Origin: Melioribacter sp051488665
GTDB taxonomy: Bacteria; Bacteroidota; Ignavibacteria; Ignavibacteriales; Melioribacteraceae
DNA: 64,000 nt
Direction of reading: 5' to 3'
NCBI RefSeq assembly: GCF_051488665.1
Contig: NZ_JBPSEG010000004.1
Location: 124,001 to 188,000 of the forward strand
The translations under genes and the position numbers were made by a program. Under the pieces are notes generated by a model, which was not told where the DNA came from, searched no databases, and saw only the letters and a list, made by a program, of their open reading frames with translations. This document shows positions 52,097 through 60,103 of this stretch, one piece after another (the first letter of the stretch is position 1; the number at the start of each line of letters is the position of its first letter).

Positions 52097-52598
52097 CTCA
52101 ACCTATTCCCGTTCATGAAGGAAAGAATTCCACATATTATTATCGTATTAAATTAAAAATAATTGAGAATGAAACTTAATTTTTCGGCAAGAAATTGATT
52201 AATTAAAACGGGCAGTCATTAAACTGATCATTAAAAATATTTAACTTTCGGATTGAAGAAGAATTTACTTCATCTGCCTCTCTTGAAGTCTCACAGACTT
52301 ATAAATCCTGCGCGTTCTTAATAAAGGATGAGTCGGGCTCTATCGACGTTTACTTTCTGTTGTTACACCGCTACGCTAATGTCTTGCTTCACGAGCTTAC
52401 AAGCCCGTCGTCCGTTCTTTTTCATTTAATTATTACTCTGTCCCCCCGACTAATCCCCATTAACCAACCCCTAATCCCTAACCACTAATCCCTAGTCCCT
52501 CATAATGAATTACAAACAATACGCCTTAAAAGATTGACAATCATAAACCTGCACAAAATTCAAGGCTAATGCCGGTTTGAAACCGATTAATATAAATT
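52097..52598. other. 502-bp intergenic region without a recognised gene
   Basis: No convincing coding frame or tRNA was seen. The first 150 bp are AT-rich and include the promoter side of the DUF3391-like gene. The middle (about 52290-52430) has higher GC with short inverted patches and faint likeness to the REP-type repeats further on (CGCTACGCTAATGTCTTGCTTC). The end holds the degenerate TAATCCC repeat. Confidence 0.5.
52451..52500. repeat. Degenerate TAATCCC/TAGTCCC short tandem repeat (copy 1)
   Basis: About six units of TAATCCC, TAACCA, CTAATCC or TAGTCCC type in a row. Near-identical strings occur at 55227-55266 and 58244-58287, each downstream of a type IX-secreted surface protein gene. 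Confidence 0.7.
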
Positions 52599-54206
52599 CT
52601 ATTTAACCAGCATCATTTGTTTAATATCGGTAAATTTATCGGTAATAATTTTATAGAAATAAACGCCGGATGTGAATCCGGAAGCGTTGAATTTGAGTTC
52701 GTAATTGCCAGCCTGCTGATGGCTATTTACAAGCGTTTCAATTTCGTTGCCCAGCATATCGTAGACTTTAAGACTTACAAAAGACGCCTCGGGAAGCTGA
52801 TATTTAATCGTAGTTGTGGGATTAAAAGGATTGGGATAATTCTGGAACAATGCAAACTCAGTCGGCTTAACGTCTTCGTTAACCGAAACAACCTGACTCG
52901 TGGTTATAACCGAAGTGTCGTTGACAAAAGTGTGCGTATCGAATGCAACCACTATTATCGTAAAAGTTTTGTTTGCCTGGTCTTGAGTGGGAGTCCAGGT
53001 GAATAACCCGCCTGCTGTTATGCCGGCTCCGTCAGGAACCTGAAGCGGTGCAAACGTAATCGGGTCGCCTTCGGGATCGGCAGCTTCGTACTGAAAAGAA
53101 AATTCAACCGGCACGTTGTGAACGGTTACTATTTCACCGTCCAAAGTTTTGGTAAATACCGGGGGCTGATTTGCGTCATTTACAATAATCGTCAGTTCCT
53201 TTGTATCCCTGGCATCATATTCGTCTCTAACGGCAAAAGTAATTGTATAAGTGCCCGCCTGGTCGTATCCCGGAGTCCATGAGAATAAACCGTCCGCCGT
53301 CAATTCGGCTCCCTCCGGAAGTGTGCCCAATGTAAAGAATAACAAAGTTGCGCCCGGGTCAGAGTCGTCAGCGGTCAATTGCAATTCGTAATTTTCTCCT
53401 TCGTCGATATTCACGGGACTGGTAGTATTTAAATTGAGCGTGGGCGGACTGTTTACATTGTTAACGACAATATTAACAGTTAAAACCGAGGAGGAATTTC
53501 CGTCGTTCGCAATAAAGTCGACTTCATACGTTCCCGCCTGGTCGTATCCCGGCGTCCATGTAAATGTCCTGGCGTTGGGATCAAAGGAAGATCCATCGGG
53601 CAGTTTATCCGCAGAGTATGTAATCGGGTCTCCTTCGGCATCCGTTGCATTCACGGTAAAGCTTAAAGTTTCGCCTTCGTTTACGGTTTTATCTTCCACC
53701 GGGTCGAATACCGGCGGATTGTTTACGGTACTTACCGTAGCCGAACCGTTCTGCCATGTTACAGTAAGAGAAGAAGGACCGAACGATTTCGGATTCACGT
53801 TGCCGTTGTCGTAAACAATGTCTCCGAACTCCAATGCGGTTGTGCCCGAGCTTTTGAATTTGATTTTAATATTCAAGAGCGTTCCGCTGCCGGACAGAGG
53901 CGACGAACTTGCCCAGGCTACTCTTAAATATCCCTTTGCAGTATCGACTTTAATCGTTGGACTGTTTCCGGAAACTTTTGTGCCCGTTGTGCTGATGCCT
54001 GTAATATAAATGGCGCTTTTGTCATAATTTACCTGAAACTGGAACGACGTCACTTCGAGTCCCGTAAGATCGCTGACCGTAATCGGTGACAGAATTTCCG
54101 TTCCTGGCGAACCAACCGCATCAGGCAGCGATACGGTTACCTGAGCAAAAGAAAAAGACGTAAAAAACAGCGTTATTATTAACGATTTGAATATATTCCT
54201 CTTCAT
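52599..54206 (-). CDS. Type IX-secreted protein: cohesin-like + three Ig-like + sorting domain
   Basis: The start was set at ATG 54206 (AAGGG upstream) rather than 54221. The 535-residue product has a signal peptide ending SFAQ, a cohesin-like module (VTVSLPDAVGSPGTEILSPI onward, about 22-155) and three Ig-like domains with the repeated FTWTPGYDQAGTY signature (about 163-435). The C-terminal sorting domain begins FALFQNYPNPFNPTT and ends KQMMLVK. It is expected at the cell surface. The cohesin-like fold suggests binding to a dockerin partner; see the gene at 60104. Confidence 0.85.
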   Translation of the reverse strand: MKRNIFKSLIITLFFTSFSFAQVTVSLPDAVGSPGTEILSPITVSDLTGLEVTSFQFQVNYDKSAIYITGISTTGTKVSGNSPTIKVDTAKGYLRVAWASSSPLSGSGTLLNIKIKFKSSGTTALEFGDIVYDNGNVNPKSFGPSSLTVTWQNGSATVSTVNNPPVFDPVEDKTVNEGETLSFTVNATDAEGDPITYSADKLPDGSSFDPNARTFTWTPGYDQAGTYEVDFIANDGNSSSVLTVNIVVNNVNSPPTLNLNTTSPVNIDEGENYELQLTADDSDPGATLLFFTLGTLPEGAELTADGLFSWTPGYDQAGTYTITFAVRDEYDARDTKELTIIVNDANQPPVFTKTLDGEIVTVHNVPVEFSFQYEAADPEGDPITFAPLQVPDGAGITAGGLFTWTPTQDQANKTFTIIVVAFDTHTFVNDTSVITTSQVVSVNEDVKPTEFALFQNYPNPFNPTTTIKYQLPEASFVSLKVYDMLGNEIETLVNSHQQAGNYELKFNASGFTSGVYFYKIITDKFTDIKQMMLVK

Positions 54207-54339
54207 TTCGGAGCCCTTCATAATTGTTATTAATCGAGGTAAATATAAAGTAAATTTTAAGCTTTATCAAAAAGATTTTTATCTCTTTTTGACGTTAAGC
54301 ACACTGCGGACTTTCTAATTACGGATCGAACAGATCTTT

Positions 54340-55181
54340 GCTGACAGGTATTACGAGTGAAGCAATAAAACTTCGTCTTTGCGAGGAGTGAGCAAAGCGA
54401 GCGACGAAGCAAACCCAGACAAATACCGTTGAGATACTTCCCCCGCCTTCAGCGGGGTCAGTATGACAATTTCGGATCGAATAGGTCTTTGCGACCCCGC
54501 AGTATGCGGGGGAAGCAAACTCTGAACAAACTTCGTCTTTGCGAGGAGCGAGCATAGTGAGCGACAAAGCAAACTCACATGAATACCGTTGTGATACTTC
54601 CTCCCGCCAAAGGCGGGACTCAGTATGACAAATGACGGATTGTGCAGGTCTTTGCGAACGAGCGGAGCGAGTGAAGCAAACTCTGAACAAAACTTTGTCT
54701 TTGCGAGGAGTGAGCAAAGCGAGCGACGAAGCAAACTCAAATGAATACCGGTGAGATACTTCCTCCCGCCAAAGGCGGGACTCAGTATGACAAATGGCGG
54801 CTGTGTAAGTCTTTGCGAACGAGCGGAGCGAGTGAAGCAAACTCTAATTAATGCGTGAGATTACTTCGTCCCGCTTACAGCGTGACTCGTAATGACATAA
54901 TAAACATAAATAAGTCTTTGCGAGGAGTGAGCAGCGCGAGCGACGAAGCAAACCCAGACAAATACCGTTGAGATACTTCCCCCGCCGTTGGCGGGGTCAG
55001 TATGACAATTTCGGATCGAATAGGTCTTTGCGACCCCGTAGCATGCGGGGGAAGCAAACTCAAAAGAAAAGACGATGAGATTACTTCGTCCCACCAAAGG
55101 CGGGTCTCGTAATGACAGTACAGACATAAGTAAGTCTTTGCGAGGAGCCCCGCCGGCAGCAAGACTCGTAATTACAAACAA
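54340..55181. repeat. REP-like palindromic repeat array (about 840 bp)
   Basis: Two module types alternate. Type A is GTCTTTGCGAGGAGTGAGCA plus GCGACGAAGCAAAC, at about 54374, 54535, 54696 and 54914, with variants having a CCCCGC...GCGGGG stem (54485, 55024) or GAGCGGAGCGAG (54648, 54809). Type B is GAGATACTTC plus a Cn-GCC...GGC-Gn hairpin plus GTCAGTATGACA, at about 54431, 54592, 54753, 54970 and, with more changes, 54856 and 55076. Short open frames inside it are by-products. Type A resembles the TTGCGAGGAGCGAAG repeats seen in many environmental genomes. Confidence 0.88.
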
Positions 55182-55185
55182 ATAA

Positions 55186-55212
55186 AAAAAGCCCCTTATT
55201 CAGGGGCTTTAA
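55186..55212 (-). terminator. Terminator after the 55268 gene
   Basis: AAAGCCCCT and AGGGGCTTT form a perfect 9-bp stem with a TATTC loop, inside A and T runs. It is the same hairpin as at 58205-58227. It lies about 55 bp after the stop codon, past the TAATCCC repeat. Confidence 0.85.
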
Positions 55213-55226
55213 AAATTGCATCATAA

Positions 55227-55266
55227 ACTAATCCCTAATCCCTAGTCCCTAATAACTAATCCCTAA
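55227..55266. repeat. Degenerate TAATCCC/TAGTCCC short tandem repeat (copy 2)
   Basis: Units CTAATCC, CTAATCC, CTAGTCC, CTAATAA, CTAATCC in tandem, directly before the stop codon of the 55268 gene. It shares a long string with copy 1 and copy 3. Confidence 0.75.
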
Positions 55267-55267
55267 C

Positions 55268-57544
55268 TTACTTCATATAAATCATCTTCTTGATCGATAC
55301 GTAATCACCGGCTTCGAGTTTATAGATATAAATTCCGGCATTCAATTCATTTGCGTCGAAAGATACTCTGTGATAACCCGCGCTTTGATTTTCGTTAACG
55401 AGCGTCATAACTTCCTGTCCGAGCACATTGTATACCGTCAGGCGCACATGAGCTTCTTTCGGCAATCCGTATTTAATAACGGTAGTAGGATTAAACGGAT
55501 TCGGGAAATTCTGCAATAACTTGAATTCTTTCGGAATTCCTTCTTCTTCGACGCCGGTAACAACGTCGCTTACTTTGATAATTTTGTTCGATACAGCCGT
55601 TAATTCGCCGTCCGAGACTTCAACCATAAGTACATACGATTTACCCGCCTGGTCTGGCATCGGCGTCCAGGTAAATCTTCCGTCAACAGAAACAGCTCCG
55701 GGACCGCTGATCTTTCTGAATGTAACCGGATCTCCGTCCGGGTCTTCGGCTTCGAACTGGAATTGATATTCAACGGGAACGTTATGAACGGGAATCAATT
55801 CGTTATCCGGAATTTCGGAAGTGAATTCCGGCGCGCGGTTTACATTCGCTACGGTTACTTCGGCTTCAACCGATGCCGACAAACCGCCCTGGTCGGTTAC
55901 TTTGAATGTCATTGTATAAGTTCCAGCCTGATCATAGGAAGGAGTCCATGTAAACAATCCCGTTTCGGAATCGACGCTTGCGCCGTCGGGTAAATTCTCT
56001 CCCGAGTATGTAAGCACATCCGCAGAATTCTGATCGCTGCCGACAAGCTGAACCGTAAGCGTTTCATTTTCATTAACTGCAAAAGGTCCTGCCGGGTCTA
56101 AGCTCAAAGAAGGAGCCACATTAGCTTCTGCTACCGCTACGATTCCGGCGTCCGCTGCAACTACCGGCGCGCCGGTGTTAAATTTGAATGCCGTAAAATC
56201 AACATTTGTAACTCCGGCCGAAACTGCCGTACCAACCAAATATACTAACGTTCCGCTACCTACAAGATTGCTGCCGCTTGCAAATGCAAAATTAACGGAA
56301 CCGGGATTTGTCGTATTAATCGAAGCGCTACCGCCTTCGCTTAATGTGCCTGCCAGTTCATAGCCTGTAATATTAATAATTGAAGAATTGTAAGTTGCCG
56401 TAAAATCATAAGACAACACGCCTTGAGCTGCGGTCAATTCGGTTACCAATACCGGAATCATAATTTCGTCGCCGGCTGTGGCGCTGACCGAACCGCCCTG
56501 AACCAGTACGGAGGCGGATTTTGCCATGCCTGCGGTAACAATTGCCGCGGGCATTCCGCCGTTAATTACAAAACTGTTTCCGGTAGAAAGCGTAGTCATA
56601 CCGGCGTTGTTAAATTTCATATTTAATTTCAGCAGGTCGCCTTCGCCGCTCAATGCCGGATAACCTGCCCAAGCGACCAACAATTTTCCGTTAGCAGTAT
56701 CGGCGTTAACTTCGAGCGTGCCCTGTCCTTCGAGCAAAGTTCCGGTTACGTCGGTTCCCAGAACGCTGACAACGCTCTTGTCGTACGTTAATGTAAACTG
56801 AATTGACGTAACGTTTTTGCCCGTTAAATTATCTACCGTTATAGCGGCTGTTTTTTCAGAGCCGGGCGTGCCGGAAACTTTCGGCAATGCCACGTTAACG
56901 GGCGCGCTCGCGCTCGATTCGTCAATACTCGTACCAATAATTCTCACGTCCTGTACGTAAAGATATTTTGAGGTAGAAGGCGAACTGTCATACCAGGGAT
57001 AAATTCTTACAAAGAGCGTATCGCCGTATTTAACAAGCTTATTCAGTTTATATTCCAAGAGCTCAACAGCATTTTTAACCAGATGCAATGTAGTATCGTT
57101 TAATTGGACAGGATTATCGAAGGAAGAAGAAACATCATAGACAATGTTGGCTCTGATATGATCGGTGCCTCCGCCTCCGAGATAAAGAGAAAGAGTGTCC
57201 GCCTGGAAATAATATCCGTTTTCCGGAGTTACGGCAAACTGCACATAGCGGTCCGGATTCGGACCTGTTTCATTACCCCAGGAGATAGCGCTGTTTCCGT
57301 CATTGGGCCACCATCTTTGATTGTTGCCCAATGGACCTGCCGAGGTTCCCGAATAGCTTCTTACTCTGAAAATAGGCGTTCCCGTTTCAGGGAAAGCAAT
57401 GATATGCCCCACCAATTCGGATACATTTTGACTGTCCGGTTCCACGCATTTCCATCTTGCATATGCATTATCCTGCGCATTTATCACTCCACCGAGACCT
57501 AACATTATCAACATCAATAAGATTGACTGTGCAATTTTTTTCAT
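55268..57544 (-). CDS. Type IX-secreted protein: N-domain + two cohesin-like + two Ig-like + sorting domain
   Basis: The protein has 758 residues with a signal peptide ending VINAQ. An unrecognised beta-sandwich-like domain (about 24-208) follows. Then come two cohesin-like modules (about 215-340, starting VNVALPKVSGTPGSEKTAAI, and 345-475, starting SVSATAGDEIMIPVLV), two Ig-like domains with FTWTPSYDQAGTY (about 480-665) and the sorting domain (KLLQNFPNPFNPTT to the end). From the first cohesin onward it is a close paralogue of the 58288 gene. GGAGGTGCC precedes the ATG. Confidence 0.85.
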   Translation of the reverse strand: MKKIAQSILLMLIMLGLGGVINAQDNAYARWKCVEPDSQNVSELVGHIIAFPETGTPIFRVRSYSGTSAGPLGNNQRWWPNDGNSAISWGNETGPNPDRYVQFAVTPENGYYFQADTLSLYLGGGGTDHIRANIVYDVSSSFDNPVQLNDTTLHLVKNAVELLEYKLNKLVKYGDTLFVRIYPWYDSSPSTSKYLYVQDVRIIGTSIDESSASAPVNVALPKVSGTPGSEKTAAITVDNLTGKNVTSIQFTLTYDKSVVSVLGTDVTGTLLEGQGTLEVNADTANGKLLVAWAGYPALSGEGDLLKLNMKFNNAGMTTLSTGNSFVINGGMPAAIVTAGMAKSASVLVQGGSVSATAGDEIMIPVLVTELTAAQGVLSYDFTATYNSSIINITGYELAGTLSEGGSASINTTNPGSVNFAFASGSNLVGSGTLVYLVGTAVSAGVTNVDFTAFKFNTGAPVVAADAGIVAVAEANVAPSLSLDPAGPFAVNENETLTVQLVGSDQNSADVLTYSGENLPDGASVDSETGLFTWTPSYDQAGTYTMTFKVTDQGGLSASVEAEVTVANVNRAPEFTSEIPDNELIPVHNVPVEYQFQFEAEDPDGDPVTFRKISGPGAVSVDGRFTWTPMPDQAGKSYVLMVEVSDGELTAVSNKIIKVSDVVTGVEEEGIPKEFKLLQNFPNPFNPTTVIKYGLPKEAHVRLTVYNVLGQEVMTLVNENQSAGYHRVSFDANELNAGIYIYKLEAGDYVSIKKMIYMK

Positions 57545-57759
57545 GGCACCTCCTTAAAATGATTATTTATTTTATTTGAAACTTTTGCCCCACTTAACCG
57601 ATTAATTCATTTTATTCTAATATTTTAAGCAAATTTACCTAAGTATTTTGTGTAATGCAATTTATTTTTTCATTTTTTTCGCTCTTTTCTATTATTTAAT
57701 CTAATATCCTTCATTCGATAATTCAACAGTCAATTATGCGCGGGTTTTTGAGATAAATA

Positions 57760-58200
57760 TGTTGGCGGTGTCAGTATGACAAATGGCGGATTGTGTAGGT
57801 CTTTGCGACCCCGCAGAATGCGGGGGAAGCAAACTCTGAACAAACTTCGTCTTTGCGAGGAGATCCGACGAAGACGGAACGGCTAAGAATCTGAAGTTGA
57901 CTTTTGATTGTTATTCAAAAACAATAATTTATTGAGATTACTTCGTCCCGCTTTCAGCGTGACTCGTAATGACAAATTACGGATTATGCAGGTCTTTGCG
58001 AACGAGCAGAGCGAGTGAAGCAAACTCTGAACAAACTTCGTCTTTGCGAGGAGTGAGCAAAGCGAACGACGAAGCAAACTCCAACAAATACCTTTGATAA
58101 TACTTCGCCCCGCTAAAGCGGGTCTTGTAAAGACAGTACTGACATAAATAAGTCTTTGTGAGGAGTCCCGCCAGCAGCGGGACTCGTAATGACAAACCAA
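57760..58200. repeat. REP-like palindromic repeat array, second block
   Basis: Holds the same A and B modules as the array at 54340-55181: a B fragment at 57763, A variants at 57801 and 57992, a full A at 58039, further B modules at 57933 and 58092, and a truncated A before the terminator. Some units match the first array over 30 bp or more. No gene is supported here. Confidence 0.85.
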
Positions 58201-58204
58201 TAAA

Positions 58205-58227
58205 AAAGCCCCTTATTCAGGGGCTTT
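58205..58227 (-). terminator. Terminator after the 58288 gene
   Basis: AAAGCCCCT-TATTC-AGGGGCTTT, identical to the hairpin at 55186-55212 and in the same place relative to the paralogous gene. Confidence 0.85.
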
Positions 58228-58243
58228 CAAAATTACATCTATA

Positions 58244-58287
58244 AACTAATCGCTAATAACTAATCCCTAGTCACTAATCCCTAATTC
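58244..58287. repeat. Degenerate TAATCCC/TAGTCAC short tandem repeat (copy 3)
   Basis: Units CTAATCG, CTAATAA, CTAATCC, CTAGTCA, CTAATCC, CTAATTC in tandem between the terminator and the stop codon of the 58288 gene. Confidence 0.75.
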
Positions 58288-60003
58288 CTACTTCATCAAA
58301 ATCATCTTCTTAATCGATGTAAAGTCGCCAGCTTCGAGTTTATAGATATACATTCCCGTGTTCAGGTTGGAAGCGTCGAAACTAACGGTATGATATCCAG
58401 CGGATTTCAAGCCGTTAACGAGCGTTGCAATTTCCTGACCGAGCACATTGTAGACCGTAAGTCTAACATGCGCTTCTTTCGGAACCGCATATTTAATTGT
58501 AGTTGTCGGGTTAAACGGATTCGGGAAATTCTGCAAGAGTTTGAATTCTCTCGGAATTCCGTCTTCTTCAACTCCCACAACTGTATCGCTCACTTTGATT
58601 GTTTTAGTCGAAACTGCAGTCAATTCACCGTCCGAAACTTCCACCATCAAGACATACGATTTTCCGGCTTGCGACGGAGTCGGAGCCCACGAATATTCGC
58701 CTGTAGCGGAAATTTCGCCGGGGCCGCTTACGATACGGAATTGTACGTCGTCGCCGTCCGGGTCTTCAGCTTTATAGATGAATTCATAAGCTACCGGCAC
58801 GTTATGAACCGGAATAACTTCGTTGTCGGGAATTTCAGCGGTGAATACAGGCTTTCTGTTAACGTTGTTAACCGTTACAGTTGCGGTAGCATTTGCGCTT
58901 AAACCGCCCTGATCGGTAACCGTAAAAGTAAGAGTATATTCTCCTGCCTGCTCGTAACCGACATTCCATGTAAATGCGCCCGTTTCGGCATTGACGCTTG
59001 CGCCGGCAGGTAAATCAACTCCTGCGTATGTCAAAACGTCGCCGCTGTTTGCATCGTCGCCAACAAGTTGGATAGACAATGTTTGTCCTTCGTCAACTTC
59101 AAAAGGACCTTCGGGATTCAGCGTTAAAGTAGGAGCAACGTTAGCGTCGGCAACAGCTACAACAGCCGGATCAGCCGCTACGGGTATGTTGCCCGTGTTA
59201 AATTTAAAGGAAGTAAACTCGACTTCTGTCGTACCTCCTGCAACCGCAGTGCCTACAAGATAAACCAGAGTGCCGTTTCCGGTAATTTTGCTGCCGCTTG
59301 CAAATGCAAAGCTTACAGAGCCTGCGGTGGTTGTATTGATCGACGCGCTTCCGCCTTCGCTCAATGTGCCGGCGAGTTCAAAACCGGTAATATTGATAAC
59401 GTCACTGTCGTACGTAGCCGTAAAGTCGTAAGACAATACGTTTTGCGCATCGGTAATTTCAGTTGTAAGAACCGGAATCATAATTTCATCGCCTGCGGTA
59501 GCGCTTACCGAACCGCCCTGAATAAGAACGGCAGCGGTTTTAGCTTCGCCTGCCACAACAGATGCGGCGGGCGTGCCGGCGTTGAATTTGAATGTGCCGC
59601 CAAAGTCGAGCGCGGTTGTTCCGGCGTTTCTGAACATGAAATTCAGTTTAAGTAAAGTTCCTTCGCCTTCAAGAGCAGAACCACTTGCCCATGCTACGGA
59701 AATCTTTCCGTTTGCAGTATCGGCGTTCACCTGAATGGAGCCGAGACCATCTACCAATGTACCGGCTTGATCGACGCCGGTTATATAAACAACATTCTTA
59801 TCGTATGTAAGAGTAAATTCAAAAGACAAAACATTCTGTCCTGTCAAATCACCTACAGTAATTGCGCCGCTTTTCTCAATACCGGCGGAACCGGCTACAT
59901 TCGGTAGAGTCACACTAACCTGAGCAAACGTACTCGTTCCTAACATAAGCATTGCTGCCGCAACAGCCAGAAACTTTACAACGCTTATTTTGAAACTTCT
60001 CAT
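58288..60003 (-). CDS. Type IX-secreted protein: two cohesin-like + two Ig-like + sorting domain
   Basis: The protein has 571 residues with a signal peptide ending STFAQ. Two cohesin-like modules (about 28-150, starting VSVTLPNVAGSAGIEKSGAI, and 155-285, starting SVSATAGDEIMIPVLTTEI) precede two Ig-like domains (about 290-480) and the sorting domain (KLLQNFPNPFNPTT onward, ending KKMILMK). It is the shorter paralogue of the 55268 gene, lacking its N-domain. It would be displayed on or released from the surface. Confidence 0.86.
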   Translation of the reverse strand: MRSFKISVVKFLAVAAAMLMLGTSTFAQVSVTLPNVAGSAGIEKSGAITVGDLTGQNVLSFEFTLTYDKNVVYITGVDQAGTLVDGLGSIQVNADTANGKISVAWASGSALEGEGTLLKLNFMFRNAGTTALDFGGTFKFNAGTPAASVVAGEAKTAAVLIQGGSVSATAGDEIMIPVLTTEITDAQNVLSYDFTATYDSDVINITGFELAGTLSEGGSASINTTTAGSVSFAFASGSKITGNGTLVYLVGTAVAGGTTEVEFTSFKFNTGNIPVAADPAVVAVADANVAPTLTLNPEGPFEVDEGQTLSIQLVGDDANSGDVLTYAGVDLPAGASVNAETGAFTWNVGYEQAGEYTLTFTVTDQGGLSANATATVTVNNVNRKPVFTAEIPDNEVIPVHNVPVAYEFIYKAEDPDGDDVQFRIVSGPGEISATGEYSWAPTPSQAGKSYVLMVEVSDGELTAVSTKTIKVSDTVVGVEEDGIPREFKLLQNFPNPFNPTTTIKYAVPKEAHVRLTVYNVLGQEIATLVNGLKSAGYHTVSFDASNLNTGMYIYKLEAGDFTSIKKMILMK

Positions 60004-60060
60004 TTATTACCTCATTTTAATTTCTACATTATATGTTAACACACAAAACAAACTTTAATA

Positions 60061-60092
60061 AAACCGGGGAGCGGTTAGTCCGCTCCCGGTTT
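60061..60092 (-). terminator. Terminator after the dockerin-protein gene
   Basis: AAACCGGGGAGCGG pairs with CCGCTCCCGGTTT (one bulged G) around TTAGT, 12 bp after the stop codon. A moderately T-rich tract follows on the minus strand. Confidence 0.75.
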
Positions 60093-60103
60093 ATGAAGCG
60101 CAA

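Noticed and set aside
54319..55181. Several overlapping minus-strand open frames of 95-173 codons in the intergenic region
   Set aside because: They run through the REP-like modules, repeat the same peptide words (SLLRRSLCSLLAKTKF) in different frames and have no ribosome site. They are by-products of the repeats.
57883..58200. Minus-strand open frames of 72-105 codons before the 58288-gene terminator
   Set aside because: Same REP-derived peptide words as in the first array; not genes.
54340..58200. Possible CRISPR array
   Set aside because: Units differ in length and spacing, modules alternate A/B without unique spacers, and no cas genes are present.
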